Below are positions 1-12,200 of a stretch of 64,000 nt of DNA, in pieces; positions within the stretch are counted from its first letter, which is position 1; each line of letters starts with the position of its first letter. The position numbers and the translations under genes are program-made. The DNA is from Prionace glauca (taxonomy: Eukaryota; Chordata; Chondrichthyes; Carcharhiniformes; Carcharhinidae), in assembly GCA_037974335.1 (NCBI GenBank), contig CM075760.1, positions 40,712,603 through 40,776,602 on the forward strand, given 5' to 3'. Below the pieces are notes generated by a model. It was not told where the DNA came from. It saw only the letters and a program-made list of their open reading frames with translations, and searched no databases.

Positions 1-1122
1 ATACAAGGACATACATACATACAAACAGATACAGAGAGAGACACACACACAAATACAGAGAGAGAGACAGACAGACACAGAAAGAGACACACACAAACAC
101 ACAGAGAGACAGAGATGCTGAGAGTGAGACAGATACAGAGAGAGAGAGATGCACAGATACAGGCAGAGAGACACAGATAGATAGATAGAGAGAGAGACAG
201 ACAGACAGAGACACACCCAGAGACAGAGAGATACTCACCCAGAGAGAGAGAGAGAGACAGTGAGACAAAAAGAGTGAAAGAGAGAGATGCAGAGAGAGTG
301 TCACACATAGAGACAGAGAGAGACAGAGAGAGAGAGAGACAGGGAGAGAGAGAGAGAGGAACACACACACAGGTACAGAGAGACAGAGACATACAGATAG
401 AGTGAGAGACACACACAGATACAGAGACACACAGATACAGAGAGACAGAGACACACAGATACAGAGGGAGAGAGAGATACAGAGAGAGAGAGACACACAC
501 ACAGATGCAGAGAGAGATAGACACAACAGATACAGTCAGAGAGACATACAGATAGAGTGAGAGAGAGAGACTCACACAGATACAGAGAGACACACACAGA
601 GACACACACACACACACGCAGATACAGAGAGAGAGAGAGACACACAGAGACAGAGAGAGAGACACACACACACACAGATTCAGAGAGAGAGATATAAAAA
701 GAGAGACGGATGCAGAGAGAGAGCGATAGAGGCAGAGAGAGAGAGATACAGAGAGAGACAGAAACAGATACAGAGAGAGATACACACAGATATAGAGAGC
801 TACACAGCGACACAAAGAGAGAAACACACAAGCACATAAAGAGAAAAAAAACACACAAAGAGAGAAAAACACACACACAAAGAGAGAAACAAACACACAA
901 AGAGAGAAACACAGATGCACAAAGAGAGAAACACACAAGTACATAAAGAGAAAAAAAAACACACAAAGAGAGAAAAACACACACACAAAGAGAGAAACAA
1001 ACACACAAAGAGAGAAACACAGATGCACAAAGAGAGAAACACACACACACACAGTGGGATACACACACACCCCCACACAGAAACACACACACACAGTGAG
1101 ATACACCCCCACCCCCACACAG

Positions 1123-1157
<35 letters not shown>

Positions 1158-3600
1158 TGCACACACACAGTGAGATACACCCCCACCCCCACACAGAAAC
1201 ACACAGACACACACACACAGAAACACATACACACACACACAGAAACACATACACAAACACACACATAAAAAACATACAAAGAAACGCACACACAAAAAGA
1301 GAAACACACACACACACAAAGAGAGAAACACACACACAAAGAGAAATACACACACACAAAGAGAAAAAAATTAAGAGAAAAAACACATAAAGAGAGAAAC
1401 AGAAACACAAAGAGACATACACACACACACAAAGAGAGAAAAACACACACACAAAGAGAAACACACACACAAAGAGAGAAACACAGATACACAAAGCAAG
1501 AAACACACAAGCACATGGAGTAAAAAACACACATACAAAGAGAGAAACACACACACACACAAAGATAGAAATACACACACACACACAGAAACGCACACAA
1601 AGAGAGAAACAAAGACAAAGAGAGAAACAGACACACACACACAGAAACACAGAGAAACGCACAGAGAGAAACACACACAGAAACACACACACACACCCAT
1701 ACAGAAAAACACGCACACACAGAGAAACACACAGACACACACACAAAGAGAAAAACACACACACACACAGAAAAGACGCATACATAGAGAAACACACACA
1801 CTCACACACACACACGAAGAGACAAACACACACACGCAAAAAGAAACACACAGACACACACAAAGAGAGAAACACACACACACAAACAGAGAAACACACA
1901 CACAAAGAGGGAGAAACATAAGAACATAAGAAATAGGAGCAGGAGTAGGCCATCTAGCCCTTCGAGCCTGCCCCGCCATTCAATAAGATCATGGCTGATC
2001 TGAAGTGGATCAGTTCCACTTTCCCGCTTTCTCCCCATAACCCTTAATTCCCTTGTCTATCAAAAACCTATCTACCTGTGACTTAAAAATATTTAGCGAG
2101 GTAGCCTCCACCACTTCAATGGGCAGAGAATTCCAGAGAGAAACACACACACAAAAGGGAGAAACACACACACAAAGAGGGAGAAACACATATACAAAGA
2201 GAGAAACACACACACAAAGAGGGAGAAACACACACACACACAAAGAGAGAAACACACACACAAAGAGGGAGAAACTTATACACAAAGAGGGAGAAACTCA
2301 TACACAAAGAGGGAGAAACACACACACACACAAAGAGAGAAACACACACACAAAGAGGGAGAAACTCATACACAAAGAGGGAGAAACTCATACACAAAGA
2401 GGGAGAAACACACACACACACAAAGAGAGAAACACACACACAAAAAGGGAGAAACACACATACAAAGAGAGAAGCACACACACAAAGAGGGAGAAACTCA
2501 TACACAAAGAGGGAGAAACTCATACACAAAGAGGGAGAAACACACACACACACAAAGAGGGAGAAACACACACACACACAAAGAGGGAGAAACTCATACA
2601 CAAAGAGGGAGAAACTCATACACAAAGAGGGAGAAACACACACACACACAAAGAGGGAGAAACACACACACACACAAAGAGGGAGAAACTCATACACAAA
2701 GAGGGAGAAACTCATACACAAAGAGGGAGAAACACACACACACACAAAGAGGGAGAAACACACACACACACAAAGAGAGAAACACATACACAAAGAGGGA
2801 GAAACACACACACACACAAAGAGAGAAACACACACACAAAGAGGGAGAAACACACATACAAAGAGAGAAGCACACACACAAAGAGGGAGAAACACACACA
2901 CAAAGAGGGAGAAACACACACACAAAGAGGGAGAAACACACACACAGAGGGAGAAACACACACACACACAAAGAGAGAAACACACTCACACAGAGAGAAA
3001 CACAAGCACATAAAGAGAAAAAAACACACACACACATAAAGAGAGAAACACACACAAAAACACACTCACAGAGAAACACACACACAAACAGACAGGGAAA
3101 CACAGATGCACAAAGAGATAAACACACACACACACACAAAGAGATAAACACACACACACACACACAAAGAGATAAACACACACACACACAAAGAAAGAAA
3201 CACAGATACACACACACAAAGAGAGAAACACACAAGCACATAAAGAGAAAAACACACACACACATAAAGAGAGAAACACACACTGAGAGAAACACACACA
3301 CAAACAGACAGAGAAACACAGATGCACAAGAAGATAAACACACACACACAAAAAGAGATACACAGATACACAGAAACACAGACACACACAGAGAAACACA
3401 TACATACCCACACAGAAACACATACACATAAAGAGAGAAAAACACACACACAAAGAGAAACACACACACATACACACACACAGAGAAACACACATACACA
3501 AAGAAAGAAACACAGACTCACAGAGAAACACACATGCACAGAGAAACACACACACAGAAAAACAGAGACACAAAGGGAGGAACGCACACACAGAGAAAGT
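1..3600. repeat. AC/AG microsatellite field
   Basis: Almost every second base on the plus strand is A, alternating with C or G, giving mixtures of (AC)n, (AG)n and longer units such as cacacaaagagagaaac. From about 2150 to 3000 the units become a higher-order tandem array built on a gagggagaaac core with variable (CA)n linkers. Long open frames cross it on both strands only because the units rarely create stops; their translations are pure low complexity (Cys/Val/Ser/Leu or His/Thr/Lys/Glu). I see no gene here. Confidence 0.95.
1915..2140 (-). mobile_element. CR1-type LINE 3' end inside the microsatellite
   Basis: Starts with the repeated octamer-like end cataagaacataag and runs through a sequence nearly identical to the copies at 51420 and 61780, stopping at the motif gggcagagaattccagag. 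The minus strand encodes the C-terminal reverse-transcriptase tail (residues like SLNIFKSQVDRFLI). Both flanks are the same CA/GA microsatellite, so either the element landed in the array or the array grew from its ends. It is strongly 5'-truncated. Confidence 0.85.
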
Positions 3601-5390
3601 GTGCATGTGAGAGAGTGTGTGTGAGGGAGATTGTGTGTGAGAGAGAGTGTGTGTGTATGTCAGAGAATTTTTGTGAGACAGAGAGTGTGTATGTGTGTGT
3701 TTGTGTCTGTGTCAGAGAGTGTGTGTGTCAGAGAGAATATGTATGAGACAGAGAGAGTGTGTGTGTGAGAGAGAATATGTATGAGACAGAGAGAGTGTGT
3801 GTGTGAGAGAGGGTGCAAGAGTGCGTGTGAGTGAGAATGTGTGTGAGAGAGAAAGTGTGTGTGTGTGAGAAAGAGTGTGTTTGTGTGTGTGAGAGAGAAA
3901 GTGTGTGTGTGTGAGAGAGAGAGCACATGTGAGGGAGTGTGTGAGAAAGAGGGCATGTATGTGACAGCGTATGTGTGAGTGTGTGTGTGAGGGAGATTGT
4001 GTGTGGGAGTGTGTGTGTGCGAGAAAGAGTGTGTGAGCGAGAGAGAGAGTGTGTGAGTGAGACAGTGTGTGTGACTGAGAGAGTGTGTGTGTGTGAGAGA
4101 GAGTGAATGTGTGTGACAGTGTGAGCTAGTGTGTGGAAGTGTATGTGAGAGAGAGTGCCTGTGAGAGAGAGAGTGTGTGCGAGAGAGAGAGTGTGTGTGT
4201 GAGAGGGAGAGTGTGTGACAGAGAGAGAGTGTGTGAGAGAGAGTGTGTGAGAGAGATAGTGTGTGTGTATGCATGTGAGAGTGTGAAAGAGAGTGTGTGT
4301 ATGTGTGTGTGAGAGACAGTCTGTGTGAGAGTGTGTGTGTATGAGAGAGTGTGTGTGTGAGAGAGAGAGTCAGTGTGTGTGTGTGTATGTGTGTGTGAGA
4401 GAGAGAGTGTGTGTGTGTGAGACAGTCTGTGTGAGAGTGTGTGTGTGAGAGAGTGTGTGTGTGAGAGAGAGTCAGTGTGCGTGTGTGAGAGAGAGAGTGT
4501 GTGTGTGAGAGACAGTCTGTGTGAGAGTGTGTGTGTGTGAGAGAGTGTGTGTGAGAGTGTGTGAAAGACAATGTGTAAGATAGAGTGTGTGTAAGAGTGA
4601 GTGTGTGAGAGTGAGTGTGTGAGAGAGTGTGTGAGAGAGTGTGAGAGAGTGTGAGAGAGTGTGAGAGAGTGTGTGTGAGAGTGTGTGAAAGACAATGTGT
4701 AAGATAGAGTGTGTGTAAGAGTGAGTGTGTGAGAGTGAGTGTGTGAGAGAGTGTGAGAGAGAGTATGAGAGAGAGTGTGAGAGAGAGTGTGAGAGAGAGT
4801 GTGAGAGAGCGTGTGTGTGTGAGAGAGAGCGTGTGTGTGTGAGAAAGAGAGAGTGTGTGTGAGAGAGAGAGAGTGTGTGTGAGAGAGAGAGAGTGTGTGT
4901 GAGAGAGAGAGAGTGTGTGAGAGAGAGAGAAAGAGTGTGTGTGAGAGAGAGAGAGTGTGTGAGAGAGAGAATGTGTGTGTAAGAGTGAGTGTGTGAGAGA
5001 GTGTGTGTGTAAGAGAGAGAGAGTGTGTGAGAGAGAGAGAGTGTGTGTGTAAGAGTGAGTGTGTGAGAGTGTGTGTGTGTGAGAGTGAGTGTGTGAGAGA
5101 GTGTGTGTAAGAGTGTGTGAGAGTGTGTGTGTAAGAGTGAGTGTGTGAGAGTGTGTGTGTGTAAGAGTGAGTGTGTGTATCTGTCTGCACGAGTGAGTGA
5201 ATGTGAGTGTGTATGAGGGAGTACTCATGTGCTTGTTCACAAGAGTGTGTTAAAGTGAGTGTTTATGAGAGTGAGTGTGTGAGCAAGTGTTCACGAGGGA
5301 GTGTGCAATAGTGAGTGTGTGTGTAATAAGGTGTGTAAGACTGAGTAAGTGTACAAGAGTGAGTGAGTGCGGGTGGGAGAGTGCAGGAGT
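3600..5390. repeat. GT/GA microsatellite field
   Basis: The composition switches at about 3600 to a plus strand where every second base is G, alternating with T or A (gtgtgtgagagagag). It contains local higher-order duplications, for example two near-identical segments at about 4550-4620 and 4670-4750 that share gtgaaagacaatgtgtaagatagag. Long minus-strand open frames (Ser/His/Thr/Leu only) are by-products of the repeat. Confidence 0.95.
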
Positions 5391-5392
5391 GT

Positions 5393-5662
5393 TAACTTTA
5401 AGTTTATTTACAAGTGTCACAAACAGGCTGACATTAACACAGCAATGAAGTTACGTGAAAATCCCCTAGTCGCCCACACTCTGGCGCCTGTTCGGGTTAC
5501 ACCGAGGGGGAATTTAGCACGGCCCAACGCACCCTTTCAGACTGTGGGAGGAAACCCACGCAGACACGGGGAGAATGTGCAGACTCCACACAGACAGTGA
5601 CCCCGAGCCGGGAATCGAACCCGGGGACCCTGGCGTTGTGAGACAGCAGTGCGAACCCACTG
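5393..5662 (-). mobile_element. tRNA-headed SINE, near full length
   Basis: On the minus strand the element begins with a tRNA-like promoter region (B-box-like ggttcgattcccggctcggg), continues through the body with gtctgcgtgggtttcctcc-like sequence, and ends in the tail seen on the plus strand as ttaagtttatttacaagtgtcac...cattaacac. This is the only copy in the first 25 kb that joins the head to the tail. The tail alone recurs about 15 times between 9.6 and 22.2 kb. Confidence 0.8.
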
Positions 5663-5724
5663 TTGGTAAAGGGAGAGTTAACAGAAAGTAGCTGGTGGGA
5701 ATATACTGAGGTCTGAGGCCAGAA

Positions 5725-5830
5725 CTCTCCATTCACCTGACGAAGGGGCTAACCCCGAAAGCTTGTGAGAATATTATCAAATAAATAGGTTGGACTAAAA
5801 CCTGGTGTTGTCAGACTTTTACTGAGAATA
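5725..5830. repeat. Interspersed repeat fragment
   Basis: Contains acctgacgaaggggctaac, ccgaaagcttgtga, and ataggttggactaaaacctg followed by gtgttgtcagacttttac. This pattern is familiar from dispersed elasmobranch repeats. No coding content. The family name is not assigned. Confidence 0.5.
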
Positions 5831-7200
5831 TACTGGCCAGTTTGAATTGAATCCAAATGAATGAATGGGAAATGTTTAATCTAAGGAACTGATATCCGAG
5901 GATTTCAGTGTAAAATCCCATTGAAGATCCCGGGATAAGAATGGGATGTGCTTTTGCCTGGATTTAGTAATTAGTGACTCCATATCTCACAGGGAGAGAA
6001 ATAAAACTATTTTTCCCCCCCCAATTGATAGGGGAGAGCTGAGTGGACAGAACTGGTCTGAGAGAGGGGGCCAGTCCTTTGGAAATGGGGGCTGTGTTCA
6101 ACTCCCATTCATTCCCTGTCTTCAGCAGGCTGGGGGCAGGAAGTGTGAGCAGAGAGAGAGGGGGGGGTGGTGGATAGACAGACACACACACACACACACA
6201 CACACTGGCACAATCTCCAATCCACTCACTCACACCCTCCCTATTCCCCCCCCCCCACCCCCCCACTCCACTCGCTGGGGTTGTGGGGACCGGCTACAAG
6301 GATTTTCGGGGCTGGTGTGTGGGGAAGGTGGTCGGGGGGGGATTGGAAATGGACCAACGCCACCTACGGGGGGGGAAAGAAATAAAGTTTTAAACTAAAC
6401 TAAAGACAGGGGGTGGGGGTGTGACAGAATCCATTTCCACTCCTGCATTAACACATCAAGAGTCAGTCTGACATTGGCCCAAACACCTCTGGGGTTGGGG
6501 GTGGGGGGAAATTAGCATCTCAATAGAGAGACAGATATTGTAAACATGTCAGAGACTCAGGGGGTGGGTTTGTATCCAGCTCACTCAGGATAAATGGGAG
6601 TCTGAGAGCTGTCAGTCCCCACACCAATAATCCCCCTGTACTGAACACATTCCCACTCTGATTCAGTGTGTGTGTGTGTGTGTGTGTGTGTCTCAATCTG
6701 CTTTTTAACCTGCACTTTGCTTGTGTGGACAGGATGCTGAATGGATTTGAATGGAAATGCTGGAACTCCTCGTTCTGATAGTTTGTGTGTTTTATTCTGA
6801 AAATGGCCTCATGTGGTTTTTTTTCCCTCTCTTTAACCAATTTTTCTCTCTTTTTCTCCCTGAGGAATTTTGAAACCTGGGGACGTGTCGAGGATCCAAA
6901 GGACAGGAATGTGTGTGAGCGGGAGGAGGGAGAGGAGCATCTTCCAGAGGGAGGGCTGACTGAGGTCTGTCCCCCAGCTTCACCCCAGGGGCGGGCTGGG
7001 GGGGGGGGGGTGAGTTGTGTCTGTTTCTGACCCTGATCCAGATTTAATGTTTAATATTAGAGGCAGTGAGATCTGAATGGGAGTGGGATAGAGAGACAGA
7101 GAGAAACACACAGGGAGGGAACTGTCCCAATCTTTTATACTCTCTGGTTTACAACGGATTTGTTGTGTTTGGATGGTACTGAGAGATTGTGTCACTGAGA
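5831..7200. other. Non-coding stretch, no gene seen
   Basis: Contains short (CA)n at 6181-6206, a poly-C/purine patch at 6247-6270, (GT)n at 6667-6691 and G-rich runs near 6995-7010. Small open frames have no recognisable domain. I see no splice-bounded exon, tRNA or known repeat. Confidence 0.6.
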
Positions 7201-7394
7201 GGAGAGATCCTGGGGTTTGGCTGTGCTGTCTAATTGAAATATTTTCTTGTATTTTAATTATTTTCTCTCTCTTTTCCCCAAGAATTAATATTACTGAGAG
7301 ACAGTGTAACTGAGAAGGGGGAATCCTGGGCTCTTGTACTGTTTAATTTAAACATTTTCTGGTATTTTAATGAATGATTTTCTCTTCTCCCCAG

Positions 7395-7496
7395 GGATTT
7401 GAATTGTGAAGACTGCAATGGGACTGGGAATCCTTGGACAAGGGGCTTTTATCCAGAGGAGGATGGATGGACTGAGTCCTGTTCTATTGGCCACAC
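7395..7496 (+). other. Exon-like cassette, copy 1
   Basis: A pyrimidine tract ending tctcttctccccag precedes a 102-nt segment that is followed by GTGAGT, so it has both splice borders. In the frame starting GAT TTG AAT it is open and reads 33 residues, rich in Cys, Trp and acids: DLNCEDCNG...NPWTRGFYPEEDG...SCSIGH. The phase is symmetric (2-2). I do not recognise the peptide, and no neighbouring exon can be joined with confidence. It could instead be a chance product of the surrounding 122-bp repeats, which carry similar tttccccaag acceptor-like tracts. Confidence 0.35.
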
Positions 7497-7959
7497 GTGA
7501 GTTGTTGTCTCTTTATTATCCCCAATCCAGGTTTAATTGTAATGTCACTTCCTCGGATGAACCAGTTCTGGTTAGATTGTGGGGTGTGGGGTTGGGGGGC
7601 TGGAGTTTAAAACCCTGGGGTTAAAATATCCCGGCTTTGTAATTAGTCACAAACACATTAACCCTTTGGTGGGTGGCAAAGTGTAAATTAAATATCTGTG
7701 ATTTGAAACTGTCTGTAACTGTCTGTAAGTTTGTTTGAAATCTAAAATAACAGGGGTGGGAGACAGATCGATGTTCCTAAGTGTTAAATAAAATTCACAG
7801 AGGTCTTTACAATTCAGTTTTCAGATCTTCAGACTTTCATTGTGTCCTCTCCACAGCTTTTCCCCCATTCTGTCTATTTCTCTCTGCTTTTCTCTCCATT
7901 TCCTTCCTCTATCTGCCTCTCTTTTATATTCCCTCCCTCTCTCCCTCTTTTTCCTAAGA

Positions 7960-8540
7960 ATTAATATCTAGTTGACAATCTCTCAGTGAAATCTGAGAAG
8001 GGGGAATCCTGGGCTCTTGTGCTGTTTAATTTAAACATTTTCTGTTATTTTAATTAATTATATTCCCTCTCTCTCCCCAATGAATTAATATTTAGTTAGG
8101 CAATCTCAGTGAAATCTGAGAAGGGGGAATCCAGGGCTCTTGTGCTATTTAAACATTTTCTTGTATTTTAATTATTTTCTCTCCCTTTTCCCCAAGAATT
8201 AATATGTAGATTTTACTAAGAAATTGTGTAACTGAGAAGGGGGAATCCTGGTCTCTTGTGCTGTTTAATGTAAACATTTTCTAGTATTTAAATGAATTAG
8301 ATTCTCTCTCTCTCTTCCCAAGGAATTAATATTTAGCTGAACAATCTCTCTGTAAGATCTGAGAAGGGGGAATCCAGGGCTCTCGTGCTGTTTAATTTAA
8401 ACATTTTCTGGTATTTTAATATATTTCTCTCTCTTTTCCCCATGAATTAATATTGAGATTTTACTGAGAGACAGTGTAACTGAGAAGGGGGAATCCTGGG
8501 CTCTTGTGCTGTTTAATTTAAACCTGTTCTTGTATTTTAA
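7960..8540. repeat. 122-bp tandem repeat, about 5 units
   Basis: The motif gagaagggggaatcc recurs at about 7995, 8118, 8236, 8359 and 8480. Each unit has a tttctctctct...ccccaa tract, the word gaattaatat, and aaacattttctngtatttta. Two unit types alternate (one with aatctctcagtgaaatctgag, one with gagacagtgtaactgag), suggesting a 244-bp higher-order period. A single further unit lies at about 7260-7380. Confidence 0.75.
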
Positions 8541-8564
8541 TGAATGATTTTCTCTTCTCCCCAG

Positions 8565-8666
8565 GGATTTGAATTGTGAAGACTGCAATGGGACTGGGAA
8601 TCCTTGGACAAGGGGCTTTTCTCCAGAGGAGGATGGATGGACTGATTCCTGTTCTATCGGCCACAC
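8565..8666 (+). other. Exon-like cassette, copy 2
   Basis: Same borders and length as the cassette 1170 bases upstream: ccccag acceptor, 102-nt body, GTGAGT donor. Three substitutions are visible against copy 1; two change the peptide (Tyr to Ser, Glu to Asp) and one is silent, so no strong purifying selection is evident. All four Cys codons are kept. Whether it is transcribed is unknown. Confidence 0.35.
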
Positions 8667-9220
8667 GTGAGTTGTTGTCTCTTTATTATCCCCGATCCAG
8701 GTTTAATTTTAATCTCACTTCCTCGGATGAACCAGTTCTGGTTAGATTGTGGGGTGTGGGGTTGGGGGGCTGGAGTTTAAAACCCTGGGGTTAAAATATC
8801 CCGGCTTTGTAATTAGTCACAAACACATTAACCCTTTGGTGGCTGGCAGAGAGTGAATTACTGATGAGTTTGTAAGTTTGTATTAAATCTAAAATAACAG
8901 GGGTGGGAGACAGCGCTGTTCCTAATTGTTAAATAAAACTCACAGAGGGGTGGGGTTTGATTTCACTGTCTCAGCCTCTCTCTGCCTCACTCTCTCTCTC
9001 TCTGTATAAACATTTCCCAAAGTAAAAAAGACTCAACACAGCTGACTGCACCATGTGGGATCTTGCTGTGCACCACAGGGATTTTGTTTTAAAAAGGTGG
9101 GGGGGGGGGGTTTCTCAGAGGGAGTTTAAAAACTTTCAGGGGACTGTGGGGAAGTCTCCAGACTTGGGACAACACACACACACAGGGTGGGGTGTTTGTG
9201 GGGGGGTGTGTACTGGGGGG

Positions 9221-12200
9221 GTGGGCAGTGAGATATTCTGATATTCCCAACAAGGGCCAGAGGTCTGAGTGTTTAAACATATTAAACTGTTCAAACAGAG
9301 ACAGGCAGAAAGCCCTGAGGGTTCACAGCTCCCTGGAAATGCAAAGGGAACTCCCACTGCCCCAAACAGCAGCAAGATGTGAACTGGAAACCCCTTCCCT
9401 CAGCTTGTTACACACTGACCTTTCCACAACCCCCAACATGTTTACAAACACTCCCTGTAGTTTTTGCAAACTTTCTATCAAACTGTCTGTCCATTCTGCT
9501 CAATACTGACCCCCCTTTCAATCTGGCACTGACCTGGGCTCTGAATTCAGACAGAGTCACAGATAGGGTTTAAAGTTGAAAGTTTTAGAATGTATTTATT
9601 ACTGTCACAAGGCTAACATTAACACTGCAATTAAATTACTGAGAGAGAGAGAGAGACAGGAGACCTAAATAAAGAAACAGAAAGCCAGAGATAAAGCGAC
9701 AGAGAGGGTACTTAAATTTTTTAAGTTTATTAGTATCACATGTAAGGCTCACATTAACACTGCAATAAAGTTACTGGGAGAGAGATAGAGACACACAGAG
9801 ACAGAGAGAGAGACGGAGATGTTGGGAGACTTACCAAAGCAGTTTGTGTGTGTGAGTGTCTGCAGCTTCTGTGTCTTTGAGCTTGCCGGGGTGCCAGGGA
9901 GAGAATGTCACTGTCTTCACCTCTCTCTCTGCCTCTCTGTATAAAACAATCACCAAATGACAGGACACTCAATAATGTGACCGCACACAATTCAATATCA
10001 AATCTCTCTCTCTCTCCCTGTCTCTGTTCCTCTCCCTTTCTCTCCTTGTCTCTCCCTCTCCCTGTCACTCTATCTTTCTGTTTCTCTCTCTCCTTGTCTC
10101 TCTTGTCTGTTTTTCTGTCTCTCTCTCTCTCTCAGTCTGTTTCTCTCTCTCTCTGTCTCTTCTGTAGTAGATGGGAGACAGAGACAGGGAGGGAGGGTAA
10201 GAGGGAGGAATGGAAACAGCTGGAGGTGTGGGTTAGATGCAGGGGGAGAGACACAGGCTGTTAGAGGGAGGGGGGCCTCAGTTGAATTGAGGGGCTCCAG
10301 TTGAATTGTGATGGTTTGGGGGATTGCGGGGGGGGGGGGGGCGATTTCACTGTCTCAGCCTCTCTCTCACTCTGTATGAACATTTCCCAAATTAAAAAAC
10401 TCAGCACGGCTGACTGCACCTTGTGGGATCTTCCTGTGCACCGCAGGGATTTTGTTTTAAAAAAGGGTTTGCTGTGTTTTAAGGGGTAGTTCCAGCTTTT
10501 CTGGAGATTTGGGACAATGCAGACACACAGGGTGGGGAGTGGGAAAGGGGGCTCACAGCAGGTGAGAGCGTGGGGTGACTGCCCTATGTGATTCAGGTTC
10601 ACATTGCTGCTGCTGTGGGATCTTGCTGTGCACACACTGGGCCTGTAACCTTTGCCCCGCACTGTGACAGGGACCACACGTTTTATTTTGAAACGAGATC
10701 TGGCTCAGGGACCCGCAGAGTGGGGTTCAAGGTAAAAGCTGGAAAGGGGGTTGGGTAAATTCGAGCACTTTAATCTCCGAGGCATCGTAGGCTACGGAGA
10801 AAGTGCTGGGGAATGGGGAGGGGTGTAGATTGGGATTGGATGGGCCAGCATTGAGCTGGTGGGCCGAAGGGCCTGTTTCTGTGCTGTCTGACTCCAGATT
10901 CTTTTCTCTCTGTTTTCCCAGGAATTTCTATTTGGATTGGGGGTGTGGGGGGGGGTATAGAATTTCCCTGTCTCTGTCTCTCCAGTGTTCTTCCCAATCC
11001 CTGCACCCCCTCCCCTCTCCCCACACACATTCCCATCTATATTTCATCTCTCAATAAAATGTGACAGAAAACCCCAGTGTGAATTGTTGTCAGTTTAATT
11101 TCTGTCTCAGCCTCTCTCTGCCTCACTCTCTCTCTCTCTGTATAAACATTTCCCAAAGTAAAAAACACTCCACACAGCTGACTGTGTCCTGTGGGATCTT
11201 GCTGTGCACCACAGGGATTTTGTTTTAAAAAGGGGGGGTTTTCTCAGAGGGAGGTTAAAAACTTTCAGGGGACTGTGGGGAATTCTCCAGACTTGGGACA
11301 ACACACACACACAGGGTGGGGGGTTTGTGGGGGGGTGTGTGTACTGGGGGGGTGGGCAGTGAGATATTCTGATATTCCCAACAAGGGCCAGAGGTCTGAG
11401 TGTTTAAACACATTAAACTGTTCAAACAGAGACAGGCAGAAAGCCCTGAGGGTTCACAGCTCCCTGGAAATGCAAAGGGAACTCCCACTGCCCCAAACAG
11501 CAGCAAGATGTGAACTGGAAACCCCTTCCCCCAGCTTGTTACACACTGACCTTTCCACAACCCCCAACATGTTTACAAACACTCCCTGTAGTTTCTTCAA
11601 ACTTTCTATCAAACTGTCTGTCCATTCTGCTCAATACTGACCCCCCTCTCAATCTGGCACTGACCTGGGCTCTGAATTCAGACAGAGTCACAGATAGGGT
11701 TTAAGGTTGAAAGTTTTAAAATGTATTTATTACTGTCACAAGGCTCACATTAACACTGCAAAGAAGTTACTGAGAGAGAGAGAGAGAGACAGAAGACCTA
11801 AATAAAGAAACAGAAAGCCAGAGATAAAGGGAGAGAGAGGGCACTTAAATTTTTAAAGTTTATTAGTGTCACAAGTAAGGCTCACATTAACACTGCAAAG
11901 AAGTTATTGAGAGAGAGAGAGAGAGAGACATAGATACAGAGACAGAAAGAGAGAGAGAGACAAAGGGACAGAGAGGGTACTTAAAGTTTTAAAGTTTATT
12001 AGTGTCACAAGTAAGGCTCACATTAACACTGCAATGAAGTTACTGAGAGAGAGGGAGATAGACACACTGAGATTTAGATAAAGAGGGAGAGACAGAGATT
12101 GGGGAGACTTACCAAAGCAGTTTGTGTGTGTGAGTGTCTTCAGCTTCTGTGTCTTTGAGCTTGCCGGGGTGCCAGGGAGAGAATGTCACTGTCTTCACCT

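Larger units (their letters stand above)
7240..8930. repeat. Direct duplication of a 0.5-kb block at 1170-bp spacing
   Basis: The segment at about 7255-7740 (exon-like cassette plus downstream aaaccctggggttaaaatatcccggctttg) is repeated at about 8425-8910 with few substitutions, an offset of 1170 bases. A third, more diverged copy of the downstream part lies at 20360-20460. Each full copy ends near an AATAAA-containing segment (about 7790 and 8931). A shared recent origin is clear; function is not. Confidence 0.8.

Noticed and set aside
301-1953. Open frame of 550 codons on the minus strand
   Set aside because: Translation of CA/GA microsatellite; only a few residue types, no domain.
3660-5240. 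Open frame of 526 codons on the minus strand
   Set aside because: Translation of GT/GA microsatellite (Ser/His/Thr/Leu).
7406-8794. Conserved 72-codon plus frames in the duplicated block
   Set aside because: Runs through the GTGAGT donor; similarity between copies is that of the DNA duplication.
10640-10735. J-segment-like stretch (CACTGTG, then codons for SGSGT and a gtaaaa donor)
   Set aside because: No nonamer at 12 or 23 bases upstream, no Phe/Trp-Gly-x-Gly motif, and the same change in all five copies; CACTGTG comes from the repeat.
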